Source of the DNA: JANQTF01 sp041741415
GTDB lineage: Bacteria; Bacteroidota; Bacteroidia; J057
Length of the DNA stretch: 64,000 bases
Direction: 5' to 3'
Assembly (NCBI GenBank): GCA_041741415.1
Contig: JBGSKC010000043.1
Coordinates: 62,001 to 126,000 of the forward strand
The translations under genes and the position numbers were made by a program. Under the pieces are notes generated by a model. The model was not told the origin of the DNA, made no database searches, and saw nothing but the letters and a program-made list of their open reading frames with translations. The first letter of the stretch is position 1; every line of letters starts with the position of its first letter. This document shows, piece by piece, positions 1 to 9,384 of the stretch.

Positions 1-654
1 GTGATTACAAATGAAGGCATTCGCCCCGGCGACGTTGTCGTGGGCCTCGCTTCCTTCGGCCAAACCACCTACGAAGCAGAATACAACGGCGGCATCGGCT
101 CCAATGGCCTCACCAACGCCCGCCACGACCTGCTGGCCAATGTCTATGCCGGCAAATATCCCGAAACCTACGACGCCAACATCCCCCGCGAGCTCGTTTA
201 TGCCGGCAAGCACCTCGTTACTGACATGGTGCCCGGCCTCCCGATTCCGGTGGGGAAGGCCCTGCTCAGCCCGACAAGGACTTATCTCCCGGTGATGAAA
301 CCCGTGCTCGACCGATACCGCGACCGCATTCACGGCCTGATTCACTGCACAGGCGGCGGGCAGGGGAAGGTGAAAAAATTCATCGACCAGGTGCATGTGG
401 TGAAAGACAATCTTTTTCCCACGCCTCCGCTTTTCTCCCTGATCCAGGCTTCGTCCGGGGCGGGCTGGGCGGAGATGTACCAGGTGCTCAACATGGGGCA
501 CCGGCTGGAAGTGTACACCGACGGGGAAACCGCCAAAGCAATCCTCGATATAGCGGGAGAATTTGAGCTGGAAGCAAGGATCGTGGGGCGCTGCCTGCCC
601 TCCGACCGGCCCCGCGTGACCGTGGAAGCAGAAACAACCGTGGTGTTTGAATAA
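1..654 (+). CDS. purM: Phosphoribosylformylglycinamidine cyclo-ligase (AIR synthase), 3' part
   Basis: PurM makes 5-aminoimidazole ribonucleotide from FGAM with ATP in purine synthesis, in the cytoplasm. The frame is open from base 1, so the true start lies upstream and about 217 C-terminal residues are visible. The run GDVVVGLASFGQTTYEAEYN followed by GGIGSNGLTNARHD is the conserved PurM core around the domain junction, and the tail has the expected alternating beta/alpha PurM C-domain pattern (HCTGGGQGKV). The form with the long GIGSNGLT insertion is the one I know from Bacteroidota, where PurM is about 390 residues. The next gene starts 12 bp downstream. Family assignment is firm; the missing N-terminal half cannot be judged. 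Confidence 0.88.
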   Translation: MITNEGIRPGDVVVGLASFGQTTYEAEYNGGIGSNGLTNARHDLLANVYAGKYPETYDANIPRELVYAGKHLVTDMVPGLPIPVGKALLSPTRTYLPVMKPVLDRYRDRIHGLIHCTGGGQGKVKKFIDQVHVVKDNLFPTPPLFSLIQASSGAGWAEMYQVLNMGHRLEVYTDGETAKAILDIAGEFELEARIVGRCLPSDRPRVTVEAETTVVFE

Positions 655-666
655 CGGCGACCGAAT

Positions 667-1278
667 ATGAACACAGCAAGCAAACGCGTGAGGTTCCGGG
701 CAGGGTTGGTTTGGTTGATGATGATGGCCGGGGGAATCCTGGCGGCGCAGTCGAGCAAGTATCCGGCTGGCTATATCGTCTCCAACCAGGGCGACACCAC
801 CTGGGGCTATGTGCGGTCGGGGAATGATTTTCGCGACCAGCAGTACATCGTTTTTTACGACGAATACGTTGTCAAAAGCCGCTACACTCCCGAGCGGATT
901 GCGGCTTTTGGGTACGCCGACCGGCACTATGAAAGCAAGCCCCGGCCCTTCTTGTATGCAGGCCTGCTGGCCGACACCGTGATGTTTCTCCAGCGCCAGA
1001 TCAACGGCCCGGCGAAGCTGTTTCGCTTTTACACCCGGCGCTCGGCCTTTACGCTGCAAGGGGGCCCTGCCTATTTTGATTTGCTGCAAAAGCCCGACGG
1101 CAGGCTCTACGAAGTGAGCTACAACTTCAAATGGAAGCGAATCGCCGACGCGCTGGAAGACTACCCCGAGCTGGCCCGGGCCATCCGCAACGACCTGTTC
1201 AGCCCCGGTCAGATCGGCGAAATCATGGAAGCCTACAACGCCTGGTATATCCAGGAGAGGAAGGGGATGGAGCCGTAG
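667..1278 (+). CDS. Secreted protein of unknown function
   Basis: A 203-residue protein with a basic N-terminus (KRVRF), a hydrophobic core (LVWLMMMAGGILA) and a plausible signal peptidase site after AAQS, so it is probably exported. The body begins YPAGYIVSNQGDTTWGYV, a pattern common in Bacteroidota proteins of unknown function that carry a short beta-rich 'persistence' segment with D-T-x-x-G-x-V. No catalytic motif is visible. It starts 12 bp after purM and may be cotranscribed with it, but the content gives no link to purines. I do not recognise a function. Confidence 0.7.
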   Translation: MNTASKRVRFRAGLVWLMMMAGGILAAQSSKYPAGYIVSNQGDTTWGYVRSGNDFRDQQYIVFYDEYVVKSRYTPERIAAFGYADRHYESKPRPFLYAGLLADTVMFLQRQINGPAKLFRFYTRRSAFTLQGGPAYFDLLQKPDGRLYEVSYNFKWKRIADALEDYPELARAIRNDLFSPGQIGEIMEAYNAWYIQERKGMEP

Positions 1279-1421
1279 GGGGAAAATATTAGCTACTAAG
1301 CAAAGCACCAACACGCCTGCTTACGCTCTCAAACGCTATTTCCCTCCCCTCACCCCGTCGGCAGCCTACGGCCAGCTCCGGCATTTTTGCTAGCTTTTGG
1401 CTTCACCAAAGCCAATTATCC

Positions 1422-2762
1422 ATGTCCTACTCGCGCCGATCCTTCCTGCAGGGAGCTGCCGCCCTCGCCGGGGCCAGCCTCCTGCCCTTCGATGCTTTTG
1501 CTTCCAGCCTCGTTTCCCCCAACGAAAAAGTCCTCGTGGGCCTCATCGGCTGCAAAGGCATGGGATGGTCCAACCTCCGCGCTCACCTCACCACCCTCCC
1601 GCAGGTGGAATGTGTGGCCCTCGCCGATGTGGACCAGTCTGTGCTCGACGAGCGCGCCGCCAACGTGAAGGAACTCCGCGGCACCGCGCCCAAAACCTTC
1701 AAAGACTACCGCAAGCTCCTGGAAATGAAGGAGATCGACGCGGTCATCATCGGCACGCCCGACCACTGGCACTGCCTCATTGCCATCCATGCCCTCGAAG
1801 CCGGGAAGCATGTTTATGTCGAAAAACCCCTCGCCAATACAATCGAGGAGTGCAACCTCATGCTCGCCGCGGCCAAGCGCTACGGCAAAGTGGTTCAGGT
1901 AGGCCAGTGGCAGCGAAGCGGTGCCCACTACCAGCAGGCATACGATTTTCTCCGGAGCGGACAGCTCGGCAATGTGCGCCTCGTGAAATGCTGGGCCTAC
2001 CAGGGCTGGATGAAACCCGTGCCCGTGGTGGCAGATTCCAACCCGCCAGCCGGGGTGGACTACGACATGTGGCTCGGCCCGGCACCCAAACGCGCCTTCA
2101 ACGCCAACCGTTTTCACTTCAACTTCCGCTGGTTCTGGGACTATGCCGGCGGACTCATGACCGACTGGGGCGTGCACGAAATCGACATCGCCCTCTACTT
2201 CATGGGTGCCTCCGCCCCCAAATCGGTGATGGCCTCCGGCGGCAAGCTCGCTTACCCCGACGACGCCTCCGAAACCCCGGATACCCTCCAGGCCGTGTTT
2301 GAGTACGAAAACTTCAACATGCTCTGGGAACACGCCACCGGCATTGATGGCGGCAACTATGGCAAAACAGAAGGCATCGCCTTCATCGGCAACAACGGCA
2401 CGATGGTCGTGAACCGCGACGGCTGGGAAGTCATTCCCGAAACCCAGCGCGACGACAAAGGCATTTTGCAGTATAAAATCGAGGACCTTCCCGACCAGCG
2501 GCGAAACAGCAGTGCCAACTACCTGGCCGAGCACGTGAAGAATTTCATCACCGCTGTGGAAGCCAACGACCCTTCGGGCCTGAACTGCGGTATCGAAACG
2601 GGAGCCATTGCTGCGATCAATGCCCAGATGGGCAACATCGCTTTCAAAACGGGCCGCAAGGTCTATTGGGATGCGGCCAAAGGCCAGTTCACCAACGACG
2701 AAGCCGCCAACGCCCTGATCAAAGCGAGTTATCACAACGGCTGGAAGCTGCCGAAGGTGTAG
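1422..2762 (+). CDS. Tat-exported Gfo/Idh/MocA family oxidoreductase
   Basis: A 446-residue NAD(P)-dependent dehydrogenase of the Gfo/Idh/MocA family, which act mainly on sugars and cyclitols. It starts with a twin-arginine signal (SRRSFLQ at residues 4-10, hydrophobic stretch, then AFASS), so it is folded with cofactor before export. The Rossmann glycine motif follows at about residue 40 (GLIGCKGMG). The family hallmark EKP appears as HVYVEKPLANT near residue 130, and GGLMTDWGVHEIDIALY near 240 carries the usual D/H of the catalytic region. Length is normal for the exported Bacteroidota subfamily. The substrate cannot be read from sequence. Downstream glyS converges on it. Confidence 0.9.
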   Translation: MSYSRRSFLQGAAALAGASLLPFDAFASSLVSPNEKVLVGLIGCKGMGWSNLRAHLTTLPQVECVALADVDQSVLDERAANVKELRGTAPKTFKDYRKLLEMKEIDAVIIGTPDHWHCLIAIHALEAGKHVYVEKPLANTIEECNLMLAAAKRYGKVVQVGQWQRSGAHYQQAYDFLRSGQLGNVRLVKCWAYQGWMKPVPVVADSNPPAGVDYDMWLGPAPKRAFNANRFHFNFRWFWDYAGGLMTDWGVHEIDIALYFMGASAPKSVMASGGKLAYPDDASETPDTLQAVFEYENFNMLWEHATGIDGGNYGKTEGIAFIGNNGTMVVNRDGWEVIPETQRDDKGILQYKIEDLPDQRRNSSANYLAEHVKNFITAVEANDPSGLNCGIETGAIAAINAQMGNIAFKTGRKVYWDAAKGQFTNDEAANALIKASYHNGWKLPKV

Positions 2763-2789
2763 GGGAAAACCCGGCTGGCGGTTGGCTGC

Positions 2790-4334
2790 TTATCCCAGAA
2801 GCGCCCGCCAGTCGAGGCTTTTCGACACAAAGGCTTTCACTTCCGAAACCGGAATCCGCACCTGCTCCATGGTGTCGCGGTCGCGAACGGTCACCGTTTG
2901 GGTTTCCAGGGTTTCGTAATCCACGGTGATGCAAAACGGCGTGCCGATGGCATCGTGGCGGCGGTAGCGCTTCCCGACGGAGTCTTTCTCGTCATACACA
3001 ACGGGGAAGTCGTATTTCAGGTCGTCGATGATCTGGCGGGCCACATCGGGCAGGCCATCTTTTTTCACGATCGGAAACACGGCGGCTTTGTAGGGAGCCA
3101 GCAGCGGATGGAGCTTCAGCACCACGCGGGTATCGGTTTCCCCTTTGGCTGTGCCCACTTCTTCTTCCACGTAGGCATTGCAAAGCTGGGCGAGGAAGGT
3201 GCGGTCGAGGCCCACCGAGGTTTCGAGCACGTAGGGAACGTAGCTTTCCTGGGTTTCGGGGTCGAAATAGGTGATTTTTTTGCCTGAAAACTCCTGGTGG
3301 CGGCCCAGGTCGTAGTCGGTGCGGGAGTGAATTCCTTCCAGTTCCTTGAAGCCGAAGGGAAACTGAAACTGGATGTCCTCGGCAGCATCGGCGTAGTGGG
3401 CGAGCTTTTCGTGGACGTGGAACTGAAGCTTTTCGGGCTTCAGGCCGAGGCGCTTGTGGAAGTTGATGCGGGCCTCTTTCCAGTACTGGAACCACTCCAT
3501 CTGGGTGCCGGGCTTGATGAAATACTGCATTTCCATCTGCTCAAACTCCCGCATCCGGAAGATGAACTGGCGGGCCACAATTTCATTGCGGAAGGCCTTT
3601 CCCACCTGGGCGATGCCGAATGGCAGCTTTTGGCGGGTTGTTTTCTGCACGTTGAGGTAGTTCACGAAAATGCCCTGGGCCGTCTCGGGGCGCAGGTAAA
3701 TGTCCATGGCAGCATCGGCGGTGGCGCCAACAGCTGTTTTGAACATGAGGTTGAACTGGCGCACATCCGACCAGTTTTTGGAACCGGTTTCGGGGTCGGC
3801 AATTTCTTCCTCCACGATGATGTCGCGCAGGCGGGTGAGGAGGTCAGGCGAATTGAGGGCTTCCTCGAATTTAGCCTGCAGCTCCTGGGCTTTTTTGCCA
3901 TTGCGGTTGTTCTGCAAATAGCCAAGATAGTCAGCCGAATCGGGTGCCCAGCCTTCTTTCTCTGCTTTTTTCTCGGTGTCTTTCTGCGACTTCGCTTCGT
4001 ATTTCGCGATCTGCTCCTCGATGAGCACATCCGCGCGGAACCGCCGCTTGGAGTCTTTGTTGTCGATCAGCGGGTCGTTGAACGCATCGACGTGACCGGA
4101 AGCCTTCCACACAGTAGGGTGCATGAGGATGGCAGCATCCAGCCCCACGATGTTTTCGTGCATCTGGGTCATGGCCTTCCACCAGGCTGTGATGATGTTC
4201 CGCTTCAGCTCGGCACCGAGGGGACCGTAGTCGTAAACGGCCCCGAGGCCGTCATACAGCTCGCTGGAGGGAAACACAAACCCATATTCTTTGGCGTGGG
4301 ACACGACCTTGGGGAAGATCTCGTCGTAGTTCAT
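2790..4334 (-). CDS. glyS: Glycyl-tRNA synthetase (class II, dimeric type)
   Basis: Charges tRNA-Gly. The 514-residue reading from the ATG at 4334 begins MNYDEIFPKVVSHAKEYGFV and shows class II features: motif 1 region (SSELYDGLGAVYDYGPLG), motif 2 (FRNEIVARQFIFRMREFEQM) and motif 3 near the end of the catalytic domain (ETSVGLDRTFLA). An anticodon-binding domain follows (HPLLAPYKAAVFP, with a C-terminal GTPFCITVDYETL). The open frame extends 69 codons further upstream, but that extension has no homology-like character and overlaps the likely promoter (TAnnTTTG box at 4361-4368), so I take 4334. It is divergent from the membrane protein gene at 4444. Confidence in the function is high. Confidence 0.95.
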   Translation of the reverse strand: MNYDEIFPKVVSHAKEYGFVFPSSELYDGLGAVYDYGPLGAELKRNIITAWWKAMTQMHENIVGLDAAILMHPTVWKASGHVDAFNDPLIDNKDSKRRFRADVLIEEQIAKYEAKSQKDTEKKAEKEGWAPDSADYLGYLQNNRNGKKAQELQAKFEEALNSPDLLTRLRDIIVEEEIADPETGSKNWSDVRQFNLMFKTAVGATADAAMDIYLRPETAQGIFVNYLNVQKTTRQKLPFGIAQVGKAFRNEIVARQFIFRMREFEQMEMQYFIKPGTQMEWFQYWKEARINFHKRLGLKPEKLQFHVHEKLAHYADAAEDIQFQFPFGFKELEGIHSRTDYDLGRHQEFSGKKITYFDPETQESYVPYVLETSVGLDRTFLAQLCNAYVEEEVGTAKGETDTRVVLKLHPLLAPYKAAVFPIVKKDGLPDVARQIIDDLKYDFPVVYDEKDSVGKRYRRHDAIGTPFCITVDYETLETQTVTVRDRDTMEQVRIPVSEVKAFVSKSLDWRALLG

Positions 4335-4360
4335 ATCTTGCGTTGTCTGACAAACGGCAG

Positions 4361-4368
4361 CAAAGGTA
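4361..4368 (-). promoter_or_regulatory. Candidate -7 box of the glyS promoter
   Basis: On the minus strand the bases read TACCTTTG, a full match to the Bacteroidota -7 consensus TAnnTTTG, about 27 bp upstream of the chosen glyS start. No clear -33 TTTG lies 19 bp further up. Placement between gene and start makes sense; a match this short is weak evidence by itself. Confidence 0.4.
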
Positions 4369-4443
4369 AGGAGAAGTCGTGGAACAAGCGTAGCCCGGCC
4401 TTCTACTTTGACCTTATTCCGCCTGTCTTCCCCGCCGAAGTGT

Positions 4444-6039
4444 ATGCGCAAATCCCCGCTTTTGTCTGCCATTCCTGCCATGGGGCTCTTTCTGGGGCTG
4501 CTGGCAGTGCTTGTGTGGCAGGTGTTTGAGGCGAATGGCACCTTTACCTACAGCCTCGACGACGCCTACATTCACCTGGCCCTGGCGGAACAATGGGCTG
4601 AAACGGGAATCCTGGGGGTGAATGAAGGCGAATTTGCCGCTGCCAGTTCCTCCCCGCTGTTCACCCTGCTGCTGACAGTGGCCCATCTGATGGGTGGCAG
4701 GGCCCTCTCTTTCTGGATGCCGCTGGCCCTGAATGTGCTGGCGAGCCTCGGGCTGCTTTGGTGGCTGGCGGACAGACTCCGGGAACAGCGCCGGGGGCCG
4801 CTTGCCGTTGCAGGCTGGAGCCTTGGGCTGGTGCTGTTTGCCGCTTTACCAGCGATCAGCATGCTGGGCATGGAGCATCTTCTTCATGCCTGGGCGCTGG
4901 TGCAGGTGCTCGACCGCGTGGCCAGAGGCCCGGAAAGCCGCCGCGATTGGCTGGCCCTGGCTGGCTGGCTGGCCCTGCTCGGGTCTGTCCGGTATGAGGG
5001 CCTGGCGGCAGCCGCGCTGCTGGTGGCGGCAGGCTGGCTGCATCAGCGGGATCGGCGATGGTGGCTGATGGCACTGGCTGCCAGTCTGCCCCTGCTGCTG
5101 TGGAGTATTTTCTGCTACGCCAACAGCGGCATGTGGATGCCCGGCTCGGTGGCCATGAAGCTCGATCCGCCGAAAGGAACAGCCTTTGCCGGGCTCACTG
5201 GCATTCGGAAGCTCTTCAAAAAAACGGTATTTCTGCTGACGGAATCCCCTGTTTTGCTGCCTGCACTTCTCACTGCGGCTGCGGGCTGGCTGGGTTTTGC
5301 TGGTCAAACAGGTCCTCACCGCCGCTGGGCCTGGCTGGCAGCCGGGCTGGTGGGGCTTCATTTGCTGGGGAGCAGTTATGAAAGTTTTCGCTACGAGGCC
5401 TATCTCCTGGTGCTGCTGTTTTGCCTGGCAGCCATCGGAGGCCCCGAATGGCTGGCTGCCCAGCGCCACCTCGACAGCGGCATTCGCGGCCTTGCCCGGC
5501 TCGGAATGCTGGCCCTGCTCGCCACACTTTTGTGGATGAACGCCGTGTACAACCGAAGCTTTATCCCGCTGAGCCACGCCGTGCTGGCCAGCCGCAACAT
5601 CCATGACCAGCAGGGGATGATGGCTGCATTTGTCAACGAATACGGCGACTCCGGGCAGTTCGCAGTTCACGATCTCGGGCAATTAGCCTACCAAACCAAC
5701 GCTTATCTCCTTGATCTCGAAGGACTTGGAAGCCCGGAGGTGACACGGCTGCACCGCGATGGCCGCTACTCCTGGGCCAGCCTGCGCGGGCTCATGGACG
5801 AGAAGCAGATCCCGGCAGCCATACTCTATGCGACGCCCTACGAAGAAGTTGGACTCACCCTGGAAGACCGGGTGGCGAGCTGGCACATCGAAGACAGCTA
5901 CATTCTGGGTTGGGGAACCGTGAGCTTTTTTGCCTGGACCGAAGAGGAAAAGGCGAACCTGACAACAGCCCTCCGGGCGTTTGAATCCCCTGCCTGCCTG
6001 CCTGCGAGGGTGCAAGTCGAATACTTCCAAACCCCATGA
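4444..6039 (+). CDS. Polytopic GT-C-like membrane protein 1
   Basis: A 531-residue integral membrane protein with roughly ten hydrophobic segments, beginning right after the start (AIPAMGLFLGLLAVLVWQVF). The first extracytoplasmic loop contains the acidic pair YSLDDAYIHLALA, the position where GT-C lipid-linked glycosyltransferases (ArnT/PMT/OST type) carry their catalytic Asp/Glu. The C-terminal about 130 residues are soluble (AVHDLGQLAYQTN onwards), as in many GT-C enzymes. The frame can be opened at TTG 4408, but ATG 4444 gives a normal N-terminus. It overlaps the next gene by 4 bp (ATGA), so the two are translationally coupled. Donor and acceptor are unknown. Confidence 0.75.
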   Translation: MRKSPLLSAIPAMGLFLGLLAVLVWQVFEANGTFTYSLDDAYIHLALAEQWAETGILGVNEGEFAAASSSPLFTLLLTVAHLMGGRALSFWMPLALNVLASLGLLWWLADRLREQRRGPLAVAGWSLGLVLFAALPAISMLGMEHLLHAWALVQVLDRVARGPESRRDWLALAGWLALLGSVRYEGLAAAALLVAAGWLHQRDRRWWLMALAASLPLLLWSIFCYANSGMWMPGSVAMKLDPPKGTAFAGLTGIRKLFKKTVFLLTESPVLLPALLTAAAGWLGFAGQTGPHRRWAWLAAGLVGLHLLGSSYESFRYEAYLLVLLFCLAAIGGPEWLAAQRHLDSGIRGLARLGMLALLATLLWMNAVYNRSFIPLSHAVLASRNIHDQQGMMAAFVNEYGDSGQFAVHDLGQLAYQTNAYLLDLEGLGSPEVTRLHRDGRYSWASLRGLMDEKQIPAAILYATPYEEVGLTLEDRVASWHIEDSYILGWGTVSFFAWTEEEKANLTTALRAFESPACLPARVQVEYFQTP

Positions 6040-7313
6040 ACATTCACTCCATCAGGCGCTGGTGGCCGGAACTGATTGTGCTGCTGGCCCTTCTGCCCTG
6101 GGCCTGGGCAGTGTTTCATTTGCCGCTGAATGACGACGCCGGGTATTTTTTGCCTTTGGCCCGCGAATTTCTTGCCGGAAAAATTCCCTACCGGGATCTG
6201 TTTACCTGGCACACACCGCTGGGGCCCTGGCTGTTTACCCCGATTGCCGGACTTCGCGGTGCCGCGCTTCAGCTGGCAGCGCCGCTCTGGATGCTCGGCT
6301 GGGTGATGCTGGATGTTTGGCTGCTCGGCAACCTGATGCGGAAGCTGGGCAGCGAGAACAGTATGCTCCGATTGGGGCAGGCCTTCTTTCTGACGATGGC
6401 CCTGGTTGCTGGCGGGGGATGGATCACACTGGAGCCGGTGTACCTGAGCGGCATGCTGTGGGCATGGAACCTGTCGCTGCAGCCCGGGAAACGGGCCTGG
6501 CTCCTGGCCGGGCTGGCGCTGGGGATGGCTTTTCTTGTAAAACAATTTGCCCTGATGGGCTTGCTGATGCTGTTACCAATGGCCGTTCGCAGTAAGCGAT
6601 CGACGGCCTTTCTGGCGGGCTGGGCGCTGCCTGTGCTGCTGGTCCTGGCCGCACTGGCAGCTGCGGGTGTTTCTGTAGGCGAGCTGCCGGAGCTATGGTT
6701 CAGGCCGCCGGGCATCGGGGTCTATCTCGACAAAACTCTGCCCTGGAACTCCATTGTCTGGGTGGGAGTACCTGGCCTGCTCTGGCTGGGGGCTGGTCTT
6801 GTGGGGAAGGGGAACTGGCAACAGAGACAATGGCCTGCGGTTGCAGGTCTGGCAGCTGCAACGGGCTTGTGGTTGTGGGGCGGAAACGACCAATACAGCC
6901 TTCTGTGGCTGGCGATGGTGCTGGCCTTTCCGCTGCGGTCGCGCTGGCTGGCCGGGGCTTTGGTGGCACTTTCCCTCCAGGTTTCGGTGATTTGGCTAAC
7001 GACCCATGATTCAGAGCGGGCAGATCAGTTGCTGCGGGCTGACTGGATAGAAGCGCGGCTGCGGCCCGGCGACCGCTTCCTCATTGCGGGGCCTGCCCAC
7101 CAGGTGCAGTATGCCCTGCTGGACGCAAAGCCGCCGCTACCGAAAGAGGCTGGTTATCAGGTGTTTCCGTTGCTGCCTGTTTCAGTGCAAACCAGCGCCC
7201 TGCAAGCTGCCACCCTCGTCCTGATGCCCCCGGGGGAGGGCCTGCCAGATAGCCTTCAGACACAACCGGTTGAGAGGATGGTTTTGTCGCGCTGGGGGCT
7301 TTACAGGCTATGA
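6036..7313 (+). CDS. Polytopic GT-C-like membrane protein 2
   Basis: A 425-residue membrane protein whose first loop reads LNDDAGYFLPLAREFLAGK, followed by YRDLFTWHTPLGP. A D-D pair and a H-x-P-L-G loop after the first helix are typical of GT-C glycosyltransferases that use polyprenyl-phosphate sugars. About ten hydrophobic stretches follow, and a short soluble tail contains GPAHQVQYALLDAKP. It overlaps the preceding gene by 4 bp. The two are different in sequence but alike in plan, which suggests two transferases working on the same envelope glycan or protein glycan. That is inference; no sugar specificity can be read. Confidence 0.7.
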   Translation: MNIHSIRRWWPELIVLLALLPWAWAVFHLPLNDDAGYFLPLAREFLAGKIPYRDLFTWHTPLGPWLFTPIAGLRGAALQLAAPLWMLGWVMLDVWLLGNLMRKLGSENSMLRLGQAFFLTMALVAGGGWITLEPVYLSGMLWAWNLSLQPGKRAWLLAGLALGMAFLVKQFALMGLLMLLPMAVRSKRSTAFLAGWALPVLLVLAALAAAGVSVGELPELWFRPPGIGVYLDKTLPWNSIVWVGVPGLLWLGAGLVGKGNWQQRQWPAVAGLAAATGLWLWGGNDQYSLLWLAMVLAFPLRSRWLAGALVALSLQVSVIWLTTHDSERADQLLRADWIEARLRPGDRFLIAGPAHQVQYALLDAKPPLPKEAGYQVFPLLPVSVQTSALQAATLVLMPPGEGLPDSLQTQPVERMVLSRWGLYRL

Positions 7314-7409
7314 CGGCGGGGCCGGATCACCCATTAAGCGAAAGCTATTTTCAGGATTGAATTCTCCTGCTGGTTCAATATTTTGCAACTCATCCCCTGA
7401 TCATCTGTT

Positions 7410-8396
7410 ATGAACATTCTCTACATCGGCGGCACCGGCAACATCTCCCGCGCCTGCGTGCAGCGCTCCCTGGCCCTGGGCCACCGGGTTTTTGTGCTGA
7501 ACCGCGGCCAGTCGAAGGCCAGCCTCCCCGAAGGCGTTGGCTTCATTGTGGCCGACATTCACGACGAAGCTGCCACGGCTGCGGCATTGAAGAATCACCA
7601 GTTCGATGTTGTTGCCAATTTTATCGCCTACACCCCAGCCGATATTGAGCGGGACCTCCGGTTGTTTGCCGGAAAAATCAGCCAGTACGTCTTCATTTCC
7701 TCTGCCTCCTGCTACCAAAAGCCGCTCAGCCACCCTGTCGTCACAGAATCGACGCCACTGGCCAATCCCTACTGGCAATACTCCCGCGACAAGATCGCCT
7801 GCGAAGACTGCCTCCTCCAGGCTTACCGCGACACCGGCTTTCCCGCCACCATCGTTCGCCCTTCGCTCACCTACCAAACCGTGATTCCGGTTGCCATCGG
7901 GGGCTGGACTGAGTTCACCATTGTAAACAGGATCCGGCAGGGCAAACCCGTGATTGTGCATGGCGATGGCAGCTCCATCTGGACCATCACCCACTCCATC
8001 GATTTTGCCAAAGGTTTCGCGGGTCTGCTGGGGCACCAGCAGGCGGTGGGCCACGCCTTTCACATCACCTCCGACGAACTTCTCACGTGGAACCAGATTT
8101 ACCAGGCCCTCATGAAAGCAGCCGGGGCGGAGGTTGAAATGGTGCATATCCCCTCCGATTTTCTGGCCCGCCAAGACGAGGCCCAGACCGGCAACCTACT
8201 GGGTGACAAGGCTGTGAGCGTGATCTTCGACAACAGCAAAATCAAGCGCTTTGTGCCTGATTTTGTGGCCACCATTCCGTTTCAGCAGGGAATCGCCAAT
8301 ACCATCAGGTGGATGGACGAAGACCCGGCCCGGCGTTTTCACAACCCCGAAACCGATGCCTGGATGGACCGGGTGATTGCGGAATTCCGGCGGTAG
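7410..8396 (+). CDS. NAD-dependent epimerase/dehydratase (extended SDR)
   Basis: A 328-residue extended short-chain dehydrogenase. The Rossmann glycine motif is at the very N-terminus (LYIGGTGNIS). A catalytic Y-x3-K pair is present as YSRDK near residue 128, preceded by a serine-rich strand (YVFISSASCYQK). The remainder matches sugar-nucleotide epimerase-like proteins of the kind often annotated as NAD-dependent epimerase. The substrate is unknown. A 96-bp gap separates it from the GT-C pair, so a link to glycan assembly is possible but unproven. Confidence 0.85.
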   Translation: MNILYIGGTGNISRACVQRSLALGHRVFVLNRGQSKASLPEGVGFIVADIHDEAATAAALKNHQFDVVANFIAYTPADIERDLRLFAGKISQYVFISSASCYQKPLSHPVVTESTPLANPYWQYSRDKIACEDCLLQAYRDTGFPATIVRPSLTYQTVIPVAIGGWTEFTIVNRIRQGKPVIVHGDGSSIWTITHSIDFAKGFAGLLGHQQAVGHAFHITSDELLTWNQIYQALMKAAGAEVEMVHIPSDFLARQDEAQTGNLLGDKAVSVIFDNSKIKRFVPDFVATIPFQQGIANTIRWMDEDPARRFHNPETDAWMDRVIAEFRR

Positions 8397-8527
8397 GGAA
8401 ACAGGCAGCACGGTTGCTCAACGATTGTACACGGCAGTTCATCCAGGCTCGCCGGAGGAAAGGGTTTTGTGTAAGCTGATGCTCAGATTGTCAAAGCGTA
8501 GCATTTCACAGTTTCAACCCTTTCTGT

Positions 8528-9322
8528 ATGAAACCAATTTTCCTTTTGCTGGTAGCCGCTTCCAGCCTGATGAGCTGCACCGGGCCCAGGTATCAGCTTA
8601 CTACTTTTGCAGCACCCGAGGGCTTTAGCGGGGCAGCACCGAATGTCAGGCAGCACGATTCAGTGACAATCGAGTACGATTTCAGCGGCCAGGATAATGA
8701 AATGAGCTTCATGGTGCAGAACCACACGGGCAGGCCGCTGTTCCTGGACTTTGCGGGCAGCTACCTGATGGTCAACGATGTGAGCGTTCTCTACTCACAC
8801 GGCACTGCCGAAACCGTCGTGGACCTGCAGCAGGAAAACTTGCTGATTGATGGAGCAATAGTCAACAGACTGGACTTCAGCGGCACCGGCAGCAGCAGTT
8901 CCTTTGGTGCGGTGGTGCTGATTCCGCCGAATGCCCGGTCCTACTTCCAGCGGATCACCCTCCCGACACCTCTGATGGGTCTGGAGGTGGAGCGTCACCA
9001 GCAAGGAACCCTGCGGGTTCACCAGGCCCGCCTGGAGTCTGCTGTGGGAAGCACCTACCGCCACGTCCTGTCATTTCGGCCAGGAAGCCCTGACAATGAG
9101 CCGTTTATGGTGGAGGACAGCTTTGTGGTTGTCAAAAACGAGAACGTGACTGTTCCCTATTATCAGGGTAATATCGCCAGGATCAGAGACCCAAAAAAGC
9201 TGATCAGCGCGCGGAGGGGCGTTGTGGCCATTACAGGCAATTCCGGTGTAGCCATCTTCATGTCCGTAGGCGCGGCCATCATTCTGGTCACGGCGATCTT
9301 TGTGTCGAACGGGGCGCAGTAG
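8528..9322 (+). CDS. Lipoprotein, copy 1 of a tandem pair
   Basis: A 264-residue predicted lipoprotein. The N-terminus is a lipoprotein signal with lipobox LMSC at residues 14-17. The soluble part includes HDSVTIEYDFSGQDNEMSF and MVEDSFVVVKNENVTVPYY, and a C-terminal hydrophobic segment (GVAIFMSVGAAIILVTAIFV) could be a membrane anchor. No known domain is recognised. It is clearly paralogous to the gene at 9572 over its whole length, and even the leader is shared: the 20 bp at 8507-8526 reappear at 9550-9569. The function is unknown. Confidence 0.75.
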   Translation: MKPIFLLLVAASSLMSCTGPRYQLTTFAAPEGFSGAAPNVRQHDSVTIEYDFSGQDNEMSFMVQNHTGRPLFLDFAGSYLMVNDVSVLYSHGTAETVVDLQQENLLIDGAIVNRLDFSGTGSSSSFGAVVLIPPNARSYFQRITLPTPLMGLEVERHQQGTLRVHQARLESAVGSTYRHVLSFRPGSPDNEPFMVEDSFVVVKNENVTVPYYQGNIARIRDPKKLISARRGVVAITGNSGVAIFMSVGAAIILVTAIFVSNGAQ

Positions 9323-9384
9323 TATGAGCCGGGCAGGCTCTTGCTGTTACTACCCGACACGCCTGGTCAAAAAACATACACGGA

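Noticed and set aside
1416..2735. Long antisense frame opposite the Gfo/Idh/MocA gene
   Set aside because: The plus strand encodes a full family protein with Tat signal and EKP motif; the antisense product is His/Val/Gly-rich and shadow-like, a GC effect.
3297..4529. Long frame opposite glyS
   Set aside because: Opposite to a complete class II synthetase; it has no start signal and a shadow composition.
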